57,786 nucleotides of DNA from Weimeria sp002480925. GTDB taxonomy: Bacteria > Bacillota > Clostridia > Lachnospirales > Lachnospiraceae. The notes under the pieces are model-generated. The model saw nothing but the letters and a program-made list of their open reading frames with translations. It did not search any database and was not told the origin of the DNA. Position 1 is the first letter of the stretch; the number at the start of each line of letters is the position of its first letter. Made by a program: the position numbers and the translations under genes. Positions 42,954 through 51,206 of this stretch are shown here, one piece after another. Location of the stretch: NCBI RefSeq assembly GCF_052064335.1, contig NZ_JBQHVU010000018.1:1-57786 (forward strand), read 5' to 3'.

Positions 42954-43891
42954 AGATATCAGTTGTTATACCTATGTATGGCTGTCCGGAAGCAATACCG
43001 GAGCTGCATAAAAGACTTACAGATGTACTGCATAAAATAGTTGGTGATGATTATGAAATCATAATGGTAAATGACAGCTGTCCTAAAGGATCATGGAATA
43101 ATATCAAGAAAGTCTGTCAGAATGACAGCCATGTAGTTGGTATAGACTTATCCAGAAATTTCGGGCAGATACGAGCTATACTGGCTGGTCTTGACTATAG
43201 CACAGGGGACTGGGTTGTAGTGATGGACTGTGATCTGCAGGATGCGCCGGAGGAAATAGAACAACTGTATAATAAAGCACAGGAAGGGTATGATGTAGTA
43301 TTTGCAAGACGCGCGCAGCGAAAAGATTCCGCGTTCAAAATTTTTGTCTCGGGACTTTTTTACAGACTATATTCCTGGGCAACAGATGTGAAGTATGATG
43401 AATCACTCGAAAATTTCTCCATATCCAGCAGAAAGGTCATAGACTCTTACTGCAGTATGAGAGAAATGCACAGAGCCTTTGTGATGTACATCCAGTGGAT
43501 GGGATTTAAGAGGACATCTATAGTGGTGGAGCATCATGAGAGATATGCAGGTAAAAGTGGATACAACTTCAAAAAAAGAATGAACATGGCTACAGAGATC
43601 CTGACATCACAGTCAGATAAACTGCTGCGAGTTCTTTTCAGAGTTGGTATGGCAATGTCGCTGGCAGCATTTATAGCAGTGATTGTTATAGTGGTAAGAC
43701 ATTTTATAGTCCATTCACCGGCGGGCTGGGCGAGTATTGTGGCATCTATTTTCCTTATGGGCGGACTGTTATTGGCTGGACTTGGAATAGTAGGAATATA
43801 TGTGGGAAACATATTTATGCAGGTAAAGAACAGACCGCTATACCTGATCGAAGATGTGCTGAATGGAAGAAAAGAGGATAAGGATGAGTAA
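42950..43891 (+). CDS. Polyprenyl-phosphate glycosyltransferase (CsbB/ArnC/GtrB-like GT2)
   Basis: A 313-residue GT2 with SVVIPMYGCPEAIPEL, the NDSCPKGSW segment, DLSRNFGQ and MDCDLQDAPEE (metal site), and two C-terminal membrane helices (about 228-255 and 262-288). This is the ArnC/DPM1 architecture that loads one sugar on undecaprenyl phosphate at the inner face. Start 42950 overlaps the previous stop (ATGA). It is the expected partner of the YfhO protein in a three-part glycan-decoration system; a separate flippase (GtcA type) is not visible. Confidence 0.88.
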   Translation: MKISVVIPMYGCPEAIPELHKRLTDVLHKIVGDDYEIIMVNDSCPKGSWNNIKKVCQNDSHVVGIDLSRNFGQIRAILAGLDYSTGDWVVVMDCDLQDAPEEIEQLYNKAQEGYDVVFARRAQRKDSAFKIFVSGLFYRLYSWATDVKYDESLENFSISSRKVIDSYCSMREMHRAFVMYIQWMGFKRTSIVVEHHERYAGKSGYNFKKRMNMATEILTSQSDKLLRVLFRVGMAMSLAAFIAVIVIVVRHFIVHSPAGWASIVASIFLMGGLLLAGLGIVGIYVGNIFMQVKNRPLYLIEDVLNGRKEDKDE

Positions 43892-45053
43892 GAAAAAACT
43901 AGCTATAATAGGAGCATCATACTTACAGGAGCCGCTTATAGAGAAGGCTGAAGAAATGGGCATAGAGACCCATGTATTTGCGTGGGAGGCGCATGATGTA
44001 GGAGAAGAGTCTGCAGATTTTTTTTATCCTATAAGTATTGTAGAAAAAGAACAGATAGCTGATAAATGCGCAGAAATAGGAGTAGATGGAATCTGCACTA
44101 TAGCTACTGATCTGGGAGCAATAACTGTCAATTATGTTGCAAAGAAACTGGGACTCATAGGGAACTCTTCTTACTGTGCCAGGGTATCGACAAACAAGGA
44201 AGAGATGCGGGAATGCTTCAGAAGAAATAATGACCCGTCACCAAAGAGCATGGAAATGAAAGGCACTGATCTGTCAGATGATGAAATAGACCAGATGCTA
44301 AGTGATAATGAATTCAGTTACCCCGTTATAGTAAAGCCGACAGACAGATCCGGTAGCAGAGGAATAACGGAACTTTCTGATAAAAATGGTATTTCTGCTG
44401 CTGTAAAAGCTGCGGCAGAAGTAGGTTTTGAAAAGAAAGTTTTAATTGAAGAATTTGCCACAGGTCAGGAATACAGCGTTGAATACATTTCCTGGCAAGG
44501 TGAGCATCATTTCCTGGCGCTTACCCAGAAATATACGACAGGTTCTCCACACTTTATTGAGACAGGACACCTGGAACCAGCACCAGTGTCAGATGAAGTG
44601 CTTGAAAAAGTAAAGCAGGTGGTGGAGCATGCTCTTACGTCACTTGATATAAAGTACGGAGCCTCTCATTCGGAAATAAAGATCGCTGTCGATGGTACTA
44701 TCAGAATAATTGAGATAGGCGGAAGGATGGGAGGAGATTTCATAGGAAGTTCCTTAGTCCAACTTTCTACAGGTGTCGATTTTGTCAAAGCGGTAATTCA
44801 GGTGGCACTTGGTGAAGAGCCGGATCTGAAACCATCCGAAAATACCAGCCCGGCTGGAGTAAGATTTGTCTTTTCTGATGATGATCTGACCATAATAGAT
44901 CAAATGGAAAAGGACCCAGCGATAAAAATTGTTTATCGAGAAATCGATGACATTAGCGGAACAGTATCAGACAGCTCATCCAGGTTTGGGTGTGTGGTAT
45001 TTATCGCTGATGATATTGGCCAGGTAATAAGGTATCTGCCGGAAAAAGGATAG
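43884..45053 (+). CDS. ATP-grasp ligase
   Basis: This 389-residue carboxylate-amine ligase has a PurK/biotin-carboxylase-like fold: N-terminal preATP domain (LAIIGASYLQEPLIEKAEE), glycine-rich ATP loop (KPTDRSGSRGI), and metal/ATP ligands in EIGGRMGGDFIG. It starts behind GAGGATAAGG inside the end of the GT2 gene. In this setting I infer amide-bond formation between an amino acid or other acid and the 4-amino group made by WecE, giving an acylated sugar. That substrate assignment is a guess; the fold is secure. Confidence 0.82.
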   Translation: MSKKKLAIIGASYLQEPLIEKAEEMGIETHVFAWEAHDVGEESADFFYPISIVEKEQIADKCAEIGVDGICTIATDLGAITVNYVAKKLGLIGNSSYCARVSTNKEEMRECFRRNNDPSPKSMEMKGTDLSDDEIDQMLSDNEFSYPVIVKPTDRSGSRGITELSDKNGISAAVKAAAEVGFEKKVLIEEFATGQEYSVEYISWQGEHHFLALTQKYTTGSPHFIETGHLEPAPVSDEVLEKVKQVVEHALTSLDIKYGASHSEIKIAVDGTIRIIEIGGRMGGDFIGSSLVQLSTGVDFVKAVIQVALGEEPDLKPSENTSPAGVRFVFSDDDLTIIDQMEKDPAIKIVYREIDDISGTVSDSSSRFGCVVFIADDIGQVIRYLPEKG

Positions 45054-45097
45054 CTAATGTTGAGGAGTAGCATCCCGAAGAGCTTTCGAAAAATATG

Positions 45098-45126
45098 TTG
45101 AATGATATATCGAAGGATGATACAAT
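45098..45126 (+). promoter_or_regulatory. Promoter of the toxin-antitoxin pair
   Basis: TTGAAT (45098-45103), 17 bases, TACAAT (45121-45126), 24 bases before the antitoxin ATG with AAGGAGG between. Confidence 0.7.
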
Positions 45127-45150
45127 GTATTCAGATAAGGAGGTAAGCTT

Positions 45151-45444
45151 ATGCCAGTAATAAAACCAGTATCAGATCTGCGTAACTATGGACAGGTATT
45201 AGATAAGGTATCGCCTGGCTCACCAGTTTATCTGACTAGAAATGGTGAGGGGATATACAGCATACATAGTATAGAGGATGATGACAAGTATGAAAAAGCA
45301 AATGCAATGGTAGAGCTATTATCCGAACTGAATAAGGGTATCAGATCTGGGGAGGATGAGGATCTTCTTACAGATGATGAAGTTAGTGAGCATTTCAGGA
45401 TACGCAGGGAAAAATATCTAAAGGAGCACGCAATTGAACAGTAG
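45151..45444 (+). CDS. Phd/YefM-type antitoxin
   Basis: The 97-residue antitoxin starts MPVIKPVSDLRNYGQVLDKV, the Phd/YefM N-terminal DNA-binding fold, and has an acidic C-terminal helix region (EDEDLLTDDEVSEHF) for toxin binding. It precedes the toxin with an 11-base overlap, and has its own promoter that it should repress with the toxin. A broken homologue lies at 38346, so the two flank five glycan genes in the same orientation. Confidence 0.85.
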   Translation: MPVIKPVSDLRNYGQVLDKVSPGSPVYLTRNGEGIYSIHSIEDDDKYEKANAMVELLSELNKGIRSGEDEDLLTDDEVSEHFRIRREKYLKEHAIEQ

Positions 45445-45751
45445 CCCAGTAAAATATACGCATGCTGCATTGGATGATCTGGATCAGATATGGTCAGAGG
45501 TGTTTGATGTATCCGCTGATATAGATACAGCACAGAATTATGTGGATGGAATAAGGCAAGCCATCAGTAAAAAGGCTGGGTATCCTAAGACAGGTATTCC
45601 ACTCCTTTATAATGAGCATCCAACGGGGATGTGTTTTGTAGTCTATAAGAAATATTATGCTTTTTATAGGATGCATAGCACATATATAGAGGTTATAAGA
45701 GTTCTATACGGAGCGAGTGATTATATGAAGGTTCTGTTTGATGGTGAGTGA
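45434..45751 (+). CDS. RelE/ParE-family toxin
   Basis: A 105-residue protein starting at TTG inside the antitoxin end. The ParE/RelE fold is visible in VKYTHAALDDLDQIWSEVF, the middle AISKKAGYPKTGIPLL, and C-terminal strands CFVVYKKYYAFYRM and IEVIRVLYGASDY, ending with the common yefM/relE-type YGASDYM. Target (ribosome-bound mRNA or gyrase) cannot be told from sequence. The pair looks intact. Confidence 0.85.
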   Translation: MNSSPVKYTHAALDDLDQIWSEVFDVSADIDTAQNYVDGIRQAISKKAGYPKTGIPLLYNEHPTGMCFVVYKKYYAFYRMHSTYIEVIRVLYGASDYMKVLFDGE

Positions 45752-45776
45752 ATACGACATGATTATGAGTATGTGA

Positions 45777-45932
45777 AAAAGAGCCAACAGCAAATGTTAT
45801 AATAAGCAAATGGGATTTAAAGAAGAAGGGGTGTTTAAAGATATGATCTGCGAAAACGGTAGATACAGAAGCATGGATTTTATGGCATGTCTTAATGAAA
45901 ATGAAAAAAATGTCAGTAGGACTGAGCCCTGA
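45777..45932 (+). pseudogene. C-terminal remnant of a GNAT acetyltransferase
   Basis: Between the toxin and the large glycosyltransferase one frame encodes RANSKCYNKQMGFKEEG, then VFKDMICENGRYRSMDFMAC, the typical end of GNAT enzymes (N-x3-CY-x3-MGF-x2-EG). A TGA just upstream (45774) and lack of the N-terminal ~120 residues show it is a fragment. An acetyltransferase would fit a 4-amino sugar pathway (WecD role), but that link is speculative. Confidence 0.6.
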
Positions 45933-45962
45933 TAAAGACAAAGAGACATTAAAGATCCGGAT

Positions 45963-48437
45963 GTGATAAGGAAGAACAAATTGAAGCCAAGAAATTCAAT
46001 CGATGCATTAAAAATAAACAGACTGCCCGATCATGATGTATTAACAGTAAGCGGATGGGCATTTAATGAGAATGGTATGCCTGAGGCTATCACTCTTTAT
46101 ATTAACGGAAAGCAGCAGGATGTTAAGATAAAAACAGTTGCTCGTCCTGACGTGGACAGAAGATATTTCCATCAGACAGAGGGACTTATCAACTCTGGCT
46201 TCAGGATCCAGATGAATGATTGCGAACATATAAGCCAGCTGGAAATACACTCTGGCAATACTGTGATACTGTCAATGGATAAGAAGGCTATAGATCATAT
46301 TATCTCATATGATACAATTGTTTATGCCATTGATAATGAAACACATGATAAGAAAGGGAATACATCGGTTACGGGATGGGTGTATTCCTTGAATCATGTA
46401 CCTGTCAGTATATCAGTTATGGATAGGCACACGAAAAAAGAGCTTCCATGCAATATCAGAAGGATCTTCAGAAATGACCTTTACAGGCTGGGCTTGATCA
46501 ATAAAGATGAAAAGAACGCTGGATTTATTATTTCATTCGAGAGTTCCAGAAAAAACAGTGATATAATAACCTTTTCATCAGATAAGGATAGGGCAATTGA
46601 AGCGGTTCCTTATACAAGTACAGATAAGAGAGGCTTTGGCAGACTGATAAAGAATATAAACAGAAAGAATATTAAGAAGTTTTTTAAGTATGTAAGGACC
46701 TTTGGACTTTCAAAAACGCTGAAGACAGTCTTTTCATATAGTGGCGGATATGATTATGATCAGTGGTTCAGAACTCATCGAATAACTCCTGATCATCTTG
46801 AAGCCCAGAAACAGGTAAGATTTGCCTGTGAGCCTGTTATAAGTATTATAGTACCTGCATATAATACAAATGTGGATCTTCTTACGGCAACAATTGATTC
46901 TGTTGAGCAACAGAGCTATAACAAATGGGAACTTTGTATAGCATTCGCTGGAGATGAAAGCGCACCAGCAAGGAAACTGCTTGATGAAATACAGGAACAT
47001 GACCAGAGAGTAAAGGTGACTTTCCTTGATAAAAACTATGGTATATCAGGGAATACGAATAAAGCACTTGAGCTTGCAAACGGTGATTTTGTCGGACTCT
47101 TCGACCACGATGATCTGCTTGAACAAGACGCTTTATACGAGGTGGTAAAAGCAATAAATAATACTGAAAAGCCTGTGGCTTTCTATACCGATGAGGATAA
47201 ATATGACACAAAGGGAAAGACTTATATAGATCCTAATATGAAACCGGATTTCAATCTGGATCTGCTTAGAAGTCATAATTATATAACGCATTTTTTTGTT
47301 GTAAAAAGGTCTGTATTGGATGAAACAGGTGGCTTCAGAAGCGAGTTTGATGGAGCACAGGACTACGATATGATTCTGAGAGTCGCAGAAAAGACAGGTC
47401 CTATTATGCATATTCCAAAGGTACTATATCATTGGAGAATGCTTCCGGGATCTACAGCGCTTGATCCGGAGAGTAAAAAATATGCATATATTGCCGGACA
47501 GAAGGCAATAGAGTCTCATCTTGAAAGAAGTCATATCAGGGCAAAGGTCAGGATGCAGGAAAAACCAAACTATGGTCTGTATGAGGTGGATTATGAACCT
47601 GTAAGTAAGCCGCTGTTGTCAATAATAATACCGAATTATGAACAGCGTGATCTTCTGAAGCAATGTATTGATTCTATAGAAGAGAAGAGTACGTATAGAA
47701 ATTTTGAGATAATCGTTGCTGAAAACAATAGCACTTCTCAGAAGATAAAGAGCTATTACTCTGATGTGCAAAAACAATATGATAATGTAAGAATTGTTGA
47801 CCTTGGTAAAATGACATTTAATTTTTCGAGGATAAATAATCTTGCAGAAAAGGAAGCAAAAGGAGATCTGCTGCTGTTTCTCAATAATGATACTGAACTG
47901 ATCAGGGAAGATTCCATTGCAAATATGGCAGGCTTTTTTGAAAGACCTGAGGTTGGAGTGGTAGGCGCAAAGCTTCTGTATGAGGATGATACTGTTCAGC
48001 ACGCCGGAGTAGTTATAGGCTTTGGAGGCTTCGCAGGACATATTAATACAGGTATAGATAAGGATCAACCGGGCTATATGATGAGAGCGCTATTAAATTG
48101 TGATTACAGTGCAGTGACCGGCGCCTGCCTGATGACTCGCAGGAGCCTGTTTGAGTCATTGGGCGGATTTGACGAGGCATTCAGAGTGTCATGCAACGAT
48201 ATTGACTATTGTATGAAGGTAAGAAGAAAAAACCTGCTTGTAGTCTATAATGCGTTTTCAATCTGGCATCATTATGAATCAAAGTCCAGAGGCTATGAGG
48301 ATGACCCTGAGAAGATAAGGAGATTCGAGGGTGAGATAAAAACCTTTCAGGAAAGGTATGAAAAGGAGCTTTCAGAAGGTGATCCCTACTATAATCCGAA
48401 TTTCAATATTAACTATGGACCTTTTCAGCTAGGATAG
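45963..48437 (+). CDS. Large two-domain glycosyltransferase with N-terminal beta modules
   Basis: An 824-residue protein. Residues ~15-105 and ~115-210 are two related beta-rich modules (VSGWAFNENG, TGWVYSLNH). They are followed by a GT2 domain at ~280-530 (VISIIVPAYNTNVD, GLFDHDDLLE, YTDEDKYD) and a second GT2 domain at ~545-824 (LLSIIIPNYEQRDLL, FLNNDTELI, SCNDIDYC). Tandem GT2 proteins like this extend rhamnan or similar chains. The start is a GTG without a clear ribosome binding site, so the exact start is uncertain. AT-rich like the preceding cassette. Confidence 0.82.
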   Translation: MIRKNKLKPRNSIDALKINRLPDHDVLTVSGWAFNENGMPEAITLYINGKQQDVKIKTVARPDVDRRYFHQTEGLINSGFRIQMNDCEHISQLEIHSGNTVILSMDKKAIDHIISYDTIVYAIDNETHDKKGNTSVTGWVYSLNHVPVSISVMDRHTKKELPCNIRRIFRNDLYRLGLINKDEKNAGFIISFESSRKNSDIITFSSDKDRAIEAVPYTSTDKRGFGRLIKNINRKNIKKFFKYVRTFGLSKTLKTVFSYSGGYDYDQWFRTHRITPDHLEAQKQVRFACEPVISIIVPAYNTNVDLLTATIDSVEQQSYNKWELCIAFAGDESAPARKLLDEIQEHDQRVKVTFLDKNYGISGNTNKALELANGDFVGLFDHDDLLEQDALYEVVKAINNTEKPVAFYTDEDKYDTKGKTYIDPNMKPDFNLDLLRSHNYITHFFVVKRSVLDETGGFRSEFDGAQDYDMILRVAEKTGPIMHIPKVLYHWRMLPGSTALDPESKKYAYIAGQKAIESHLERSHIRAKVRMQEKPNYGLYEVDYEPVSKPLLSIIIPNYEQRDLLKQCIDSIEEKSTYRNFEIIVAENNSTSQKIKSYYSDVQKQYDNVRIVDLGKMTFNFSRINNLAEKEAKGDLLLFLNNDTELIREDSIANMAGFFERPEVGVVGAKLLYEDDTVQHAGVVIGFGGFAGHINTGIDKDQPGYMMRALLNCDYSAVTGACLMTRRSLFESLGGFDEAFRVSCNDIDYCMKVRRKNLLVVYNAFSIWHHYESKSRGYEDDPEKIRRFEGEIKTFQERYEKELSEGDPYYNPNFNINYGPFQLG

Positions 48438-48505
48438 GATAGGGGTAAGGGTGTAGGGTATAGAAACCAGTCCCTCGCTCCTACCCCCTACCTCCCTCAC
48501 CACAG
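48438..48505 (+). repeat. G-rich/C-rich intergenic hairpin region
   Basis: Runs of GGGGTAAGGGTGTAGGG face CCTACCCCCTACCTCCC across about 22 bases, giving an imperfect G/C-rich hairpin without a U-run. Its C-rich 7-base periodicity recalls the heptamer arrays at 5134-5468. Confidence 0.4.
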
Positions 48506-48514
48506 GACAAACAA

Positions 48515-49753
48515 ATGAAAAAAGACATAGCCTGGAACACGTTTGGAAATATTTTTTACGGCTTCTGCACCTGGGTCATCACTATAATAGTGGTCAGGAT
48601 GGGATCATTTACAGATGCCGGATATCTGTCGCTGGCAATGACGACCAGCAGCACATATAATGCGATCGCCCTGTTCGCGATGAGAAACTATCAGATAACA
48701 GATCTGACACATGTCTATTCAGACGGACAGTATGTATCGAGCAGGATACTGAGCTGTATAGCGGCCTATGCTTTCCTTGCTGTAGCGGCAGCCTTGAGCG
48801 GATCACTCTATCAGGCCATATGCATAATAGCCTTCATGCCGGTGCGCCTGTCGGAGGCCTTTTCAGATGTTTATCATGGTATTGACCAGCTGCATGACAG
48901 GTATGATCTGATAGGGAAATCATTTGCCATAAGAGGCGCAGCAGTCATAGTCATCTTTATAGCGGGAATGGCGGCAACGGATGACCTGGCTCTGACACTT
49001 GCACTCATCTCCCTCGCAACCTTTTCCATATCCATCCTCTGGGATCAGAGGATCACTTCAAGGATCACAGCAATAAGGCTTCGCCTTCGCGACTCACGAC
49101 TGATTTCCCTGTATCTGAGCTGTCTGCCTCTAATGCTATTCACCTTTTTCATGGGAATGCAGATGATGTACGCAAAGACAGTGCTTTCTCAGATGGCCGG
49201 GGTCACAAAGCAGGGAATCTACGCTTCGATCTCGAATCCGACCTATGCGGTCCAGGTCTTTGGTCAGGCCTTATTCGCACCTTTTCTTCCAGCGCTTGCC
49301 AGGTGCATAAGGACAGGAGACCATAAGGGCTTCAGAGGCAGCCTGCTTAAGGTGACAGGAATCCTTGCCGGATTTCTGGCGCTTGTGCTGCTTGCCTCCG
49401 CCCTGCTTGGCAGATGGGTGCTAATGCTGTTTTTCGGGAAAAAGATTCTCACATACTATTCACTTTTTATACCGGTGGTCCTTGTCGTTATAATAAACAC
49501 ATTTGTCTACTGGTTCCAGGGAGTTCTGGTGGCCCTCAGGAAAAATATAAGCCTTGCCGTTGGAATGACCGTGGATTTTGTCTTCTTTGCCTTTATAGTA
49601 AGACCTATGATAAGAGCCTTCGGAATGAACGGAGCCAGCTATGCCCAGATAGTATCACTCACCTGCTTTGTGGTCTTTGAGATAGTAATGATCCTGACAG
49701 GTGAGCAGGCTATAACCATAGAACAAGGAACCGGACAGAGAGGAGTCAGATAA
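48515..49753 (+). CDS. Polysaccharide flippase (Wzx-like, MOP superfamily)
   Basis: This 412-residue protein has about twelve membrane helices, starting MKKDIAWNTFGNIFYGFCTW, like Wzx/RfbX transporters that flip lipid-linked repeat units. Codon use returns to the GC-richer host style, so the AT-rich insert ends before it. It is the last polysaccharide gene; its TAA overlaps the ATG of a transposase scrap at the border of the defence island. Confidence 0.85.
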   Translation: MKKDIAWNTFGNIFYGFCTWVITIIVVRMGSFTDAGYLSLAMTTSSTYNAIALFAMRNYQITDLTHVYSDGQYVSSRILSCIAAYAFLAVAAALSGSLYQAICIIAFMPVRLSEAFSDVYHGIDQLHDRYDLIGKSFAIRGAAVIVIFIAGMAATDDLALTLALISLATFSISILWDQRITSRITAIRLRLRDSRLISLYLSCLPLMLFTFFMGMQMMYAKTVLSQMAGVTKQGIYASISNPTYAVQVFGQALFAPFLPALARCIRTGDHKGFRGSLLKVTGILAGFLALVLLASALLGRWVLMLFFGKKILTYYSLFIPVVLVVIINTFVYWFQGVLVALRKNISLAVGMTVDFVFFAFIVRPMIRAFGMNGASYAQIVSLTCFVVFEIVMILTGEQAITIEQGTGQRGVR

Positions 49754-49827
49754 TGGCAGTCATAAAGCAGTATGACGAAAGAACCGGAATCATATACGTC
49801 TACGAATCATAGTCTGACTGGGAATGA
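49753..49827 (+). pseudogene. Transposase N-terminal scrap (IS1634/IS4-like)
   Basis: Twenty codons MAVIKQYDERTGIIYVYES match the conserved start of IS1634-type transposases; a TAG at 49810 stops it, and reading on gives SDWE and then TGA. Only this scrap remains, fused to the flippase stop (TAATG). Confidence 0.6.
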
Positions 49828-49915
49828 GGCACTACCTTTGACGCTGAATGGGCGATGTGAAAGGTAAAGGTAAACGGAAAGTGCTGAGATCATTTACTGC
49901 ATATAGAACAAAGTT

Positions 49916-49944
49916 TTGACGCTTACAGAGTGATGTGATAAGAT
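49916..49944 (+). promoter_or_regulatory. Promoter of the candidate RNA or defence island leader
   Basis: TTGACG (49916-49921), 17 bases, TAAGAT (49939-49944). Confidence 0.6.
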
Positions 49945-49950
49945 TATCAT

Positions 49951-50066
49951 TAATAAAAGCCTTAGTAGCAGTATGTAGCCAGGAGCTCAACGAAAGCGAA
50001 GGTAGTGATAATAAATATCTGACCAGACGGGGAGAGGTCGTCTGGTTGGCGGAGCATACGTTTTTT
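49951..50066 (+). ncRNA. Candidate structured RNA before the BREX remnant
   Basis: From the predicted start about 49951 the transcript folds: GTATGT (49971-49976) pairs with GCATAC (50054-50059), GCC (49978-49980) with GGC (50048-50050), and ACCAGACG (50022-50029) with CGTCTGGT (50039-50046). A T6 run (50061-50066) directly follows the closing helix, so it may end there as a ~115-base RNA. An alternative GACC/GGTC helix competes with the inner hairpin. It is either a small RNA or an attenuating leader for the gene at 50169. No known RNA family was recognised. Confidence 0.45.
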
Positions 50067-50168
50067 ATATAAATTGGAAAAGATTCCTTTCATTCGGTAA
50101 TTCAGTGCGGAGTATTCAAAAATAATATAAGAAGTGTTTTTGTTGATAGATGAAGAGGATAGCAACAC

Positions 50169-51194
50169 ATGATAAATGGAATTGATTCACCATATAAGGG
50201 AAGCGGAGGACTTACAAGGGAACAGTTTCTCTTTCACGAGACCAGAGTGGTGGCAAGGTTAATGACAGATGAAAATCTGAGCGACCAGGAGATTATTGAT
50301 AGAGTGGTCTCGGAGAATCTCTTCCAATTTCCAACAGAGCGTATGATCAGGAATCTTGCAGGAGTCTGTGTAAAGAGACTTCATTGCCTTGATGATAATT
50401 ATACATATGCATCTCTATATGGGGTAGAGAGAATGGTTAATTGCGATATAAAGACATCGGATGTTACATTGAGAGGAATATCAGTAGAAGAAGCAATAAA
50501 ATCCCTAATTTCATATGCCGTAGGGTGTATGTTTGGTCGTTATTCTCTTGATGTACCAGGACTTGCATATGCAGGATGGACATGGGACGATACTAAGTAT
50601 GTTACTTTCAAACCTGAAGAAGATGCAATCATTCCTATTTGTGATGATGAATATTTTAATGATGACATTGTTGGTAGATTCATTCAATTTGTAGAGATTG
50701 TTTACGGAAAACAGACACTAGAAGAAAACCTGCAGTTTATAGCTGATGCATTAGGTGGTAAGGGTTCGTCGAGAGAAGTAATCCGTAACTATTTCATAAA
50801 TGATTTTTATGCTGATCATGTGAAAATATATCAAAAGAGGCCAATTTATTGGCTATTTGATTCTGGTAAGAAGAATGGCTTCAAGTGTTTGATTTATATG
50901 CATCGTTATCAGCCTGATACTATTGCGCGTATTCGAACTGATTATGTTCATGAACAGCAGGCACGTTATAGGACAGCTATCGAAGAGACTGAAAAGAGAC
51001 TAGAGAGCACAACAGGCTCTGATAAGGTTAAGTTGACAAAGAAGCTTAATACTTTAAAAGCTCAGGACGATGAGATTCACGCTTACGAAGAGAAGATTCA
51101 CCACCTTGCAGACCAAATGATAAGTATAGATCTGGATGATGGTGTAAAGCATAACTATGAAATATTTAAAGATGTATTAGCCAAGATAAAGTAA
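50169..51194 (+). pseudogene. Chimeric brxA'-'pglX relic of a type 1 BREX system
   Basis: One open frame of 341 codons joins two unrelated proteins. Residues 1-~75 (LTREQFLFHETRVVARLM, LFQFPTERMIRNLAG) are the N-terminus of BrxA (DUF1819). From ~76 on (YGVERMVNCDIKTSDVTLRG, SYAVGCMFGRYSLDVPG, a coiled coil, then DDGVKHNYEIFKDVLAKI) it is the C-terminus of the PglX adenine methyltransferase. The deletion removed the rest of brxA, brxB, brxC and the methyltransferase domain, leaving an in-frame junction near 50394. It starts behind AGAGGA. A protein could be made but without BREX enzymatic function. Confidence 0.8.
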
Positions 51195-51206
51195 GGAGGA
51201 GACATC

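Noticed and set aside
49951..50066. tRNA or known riboswitch
   Set aside because: No cloverleaf, anticodon arm, TTCGANTC loop or recognisable riboswitch core was found.
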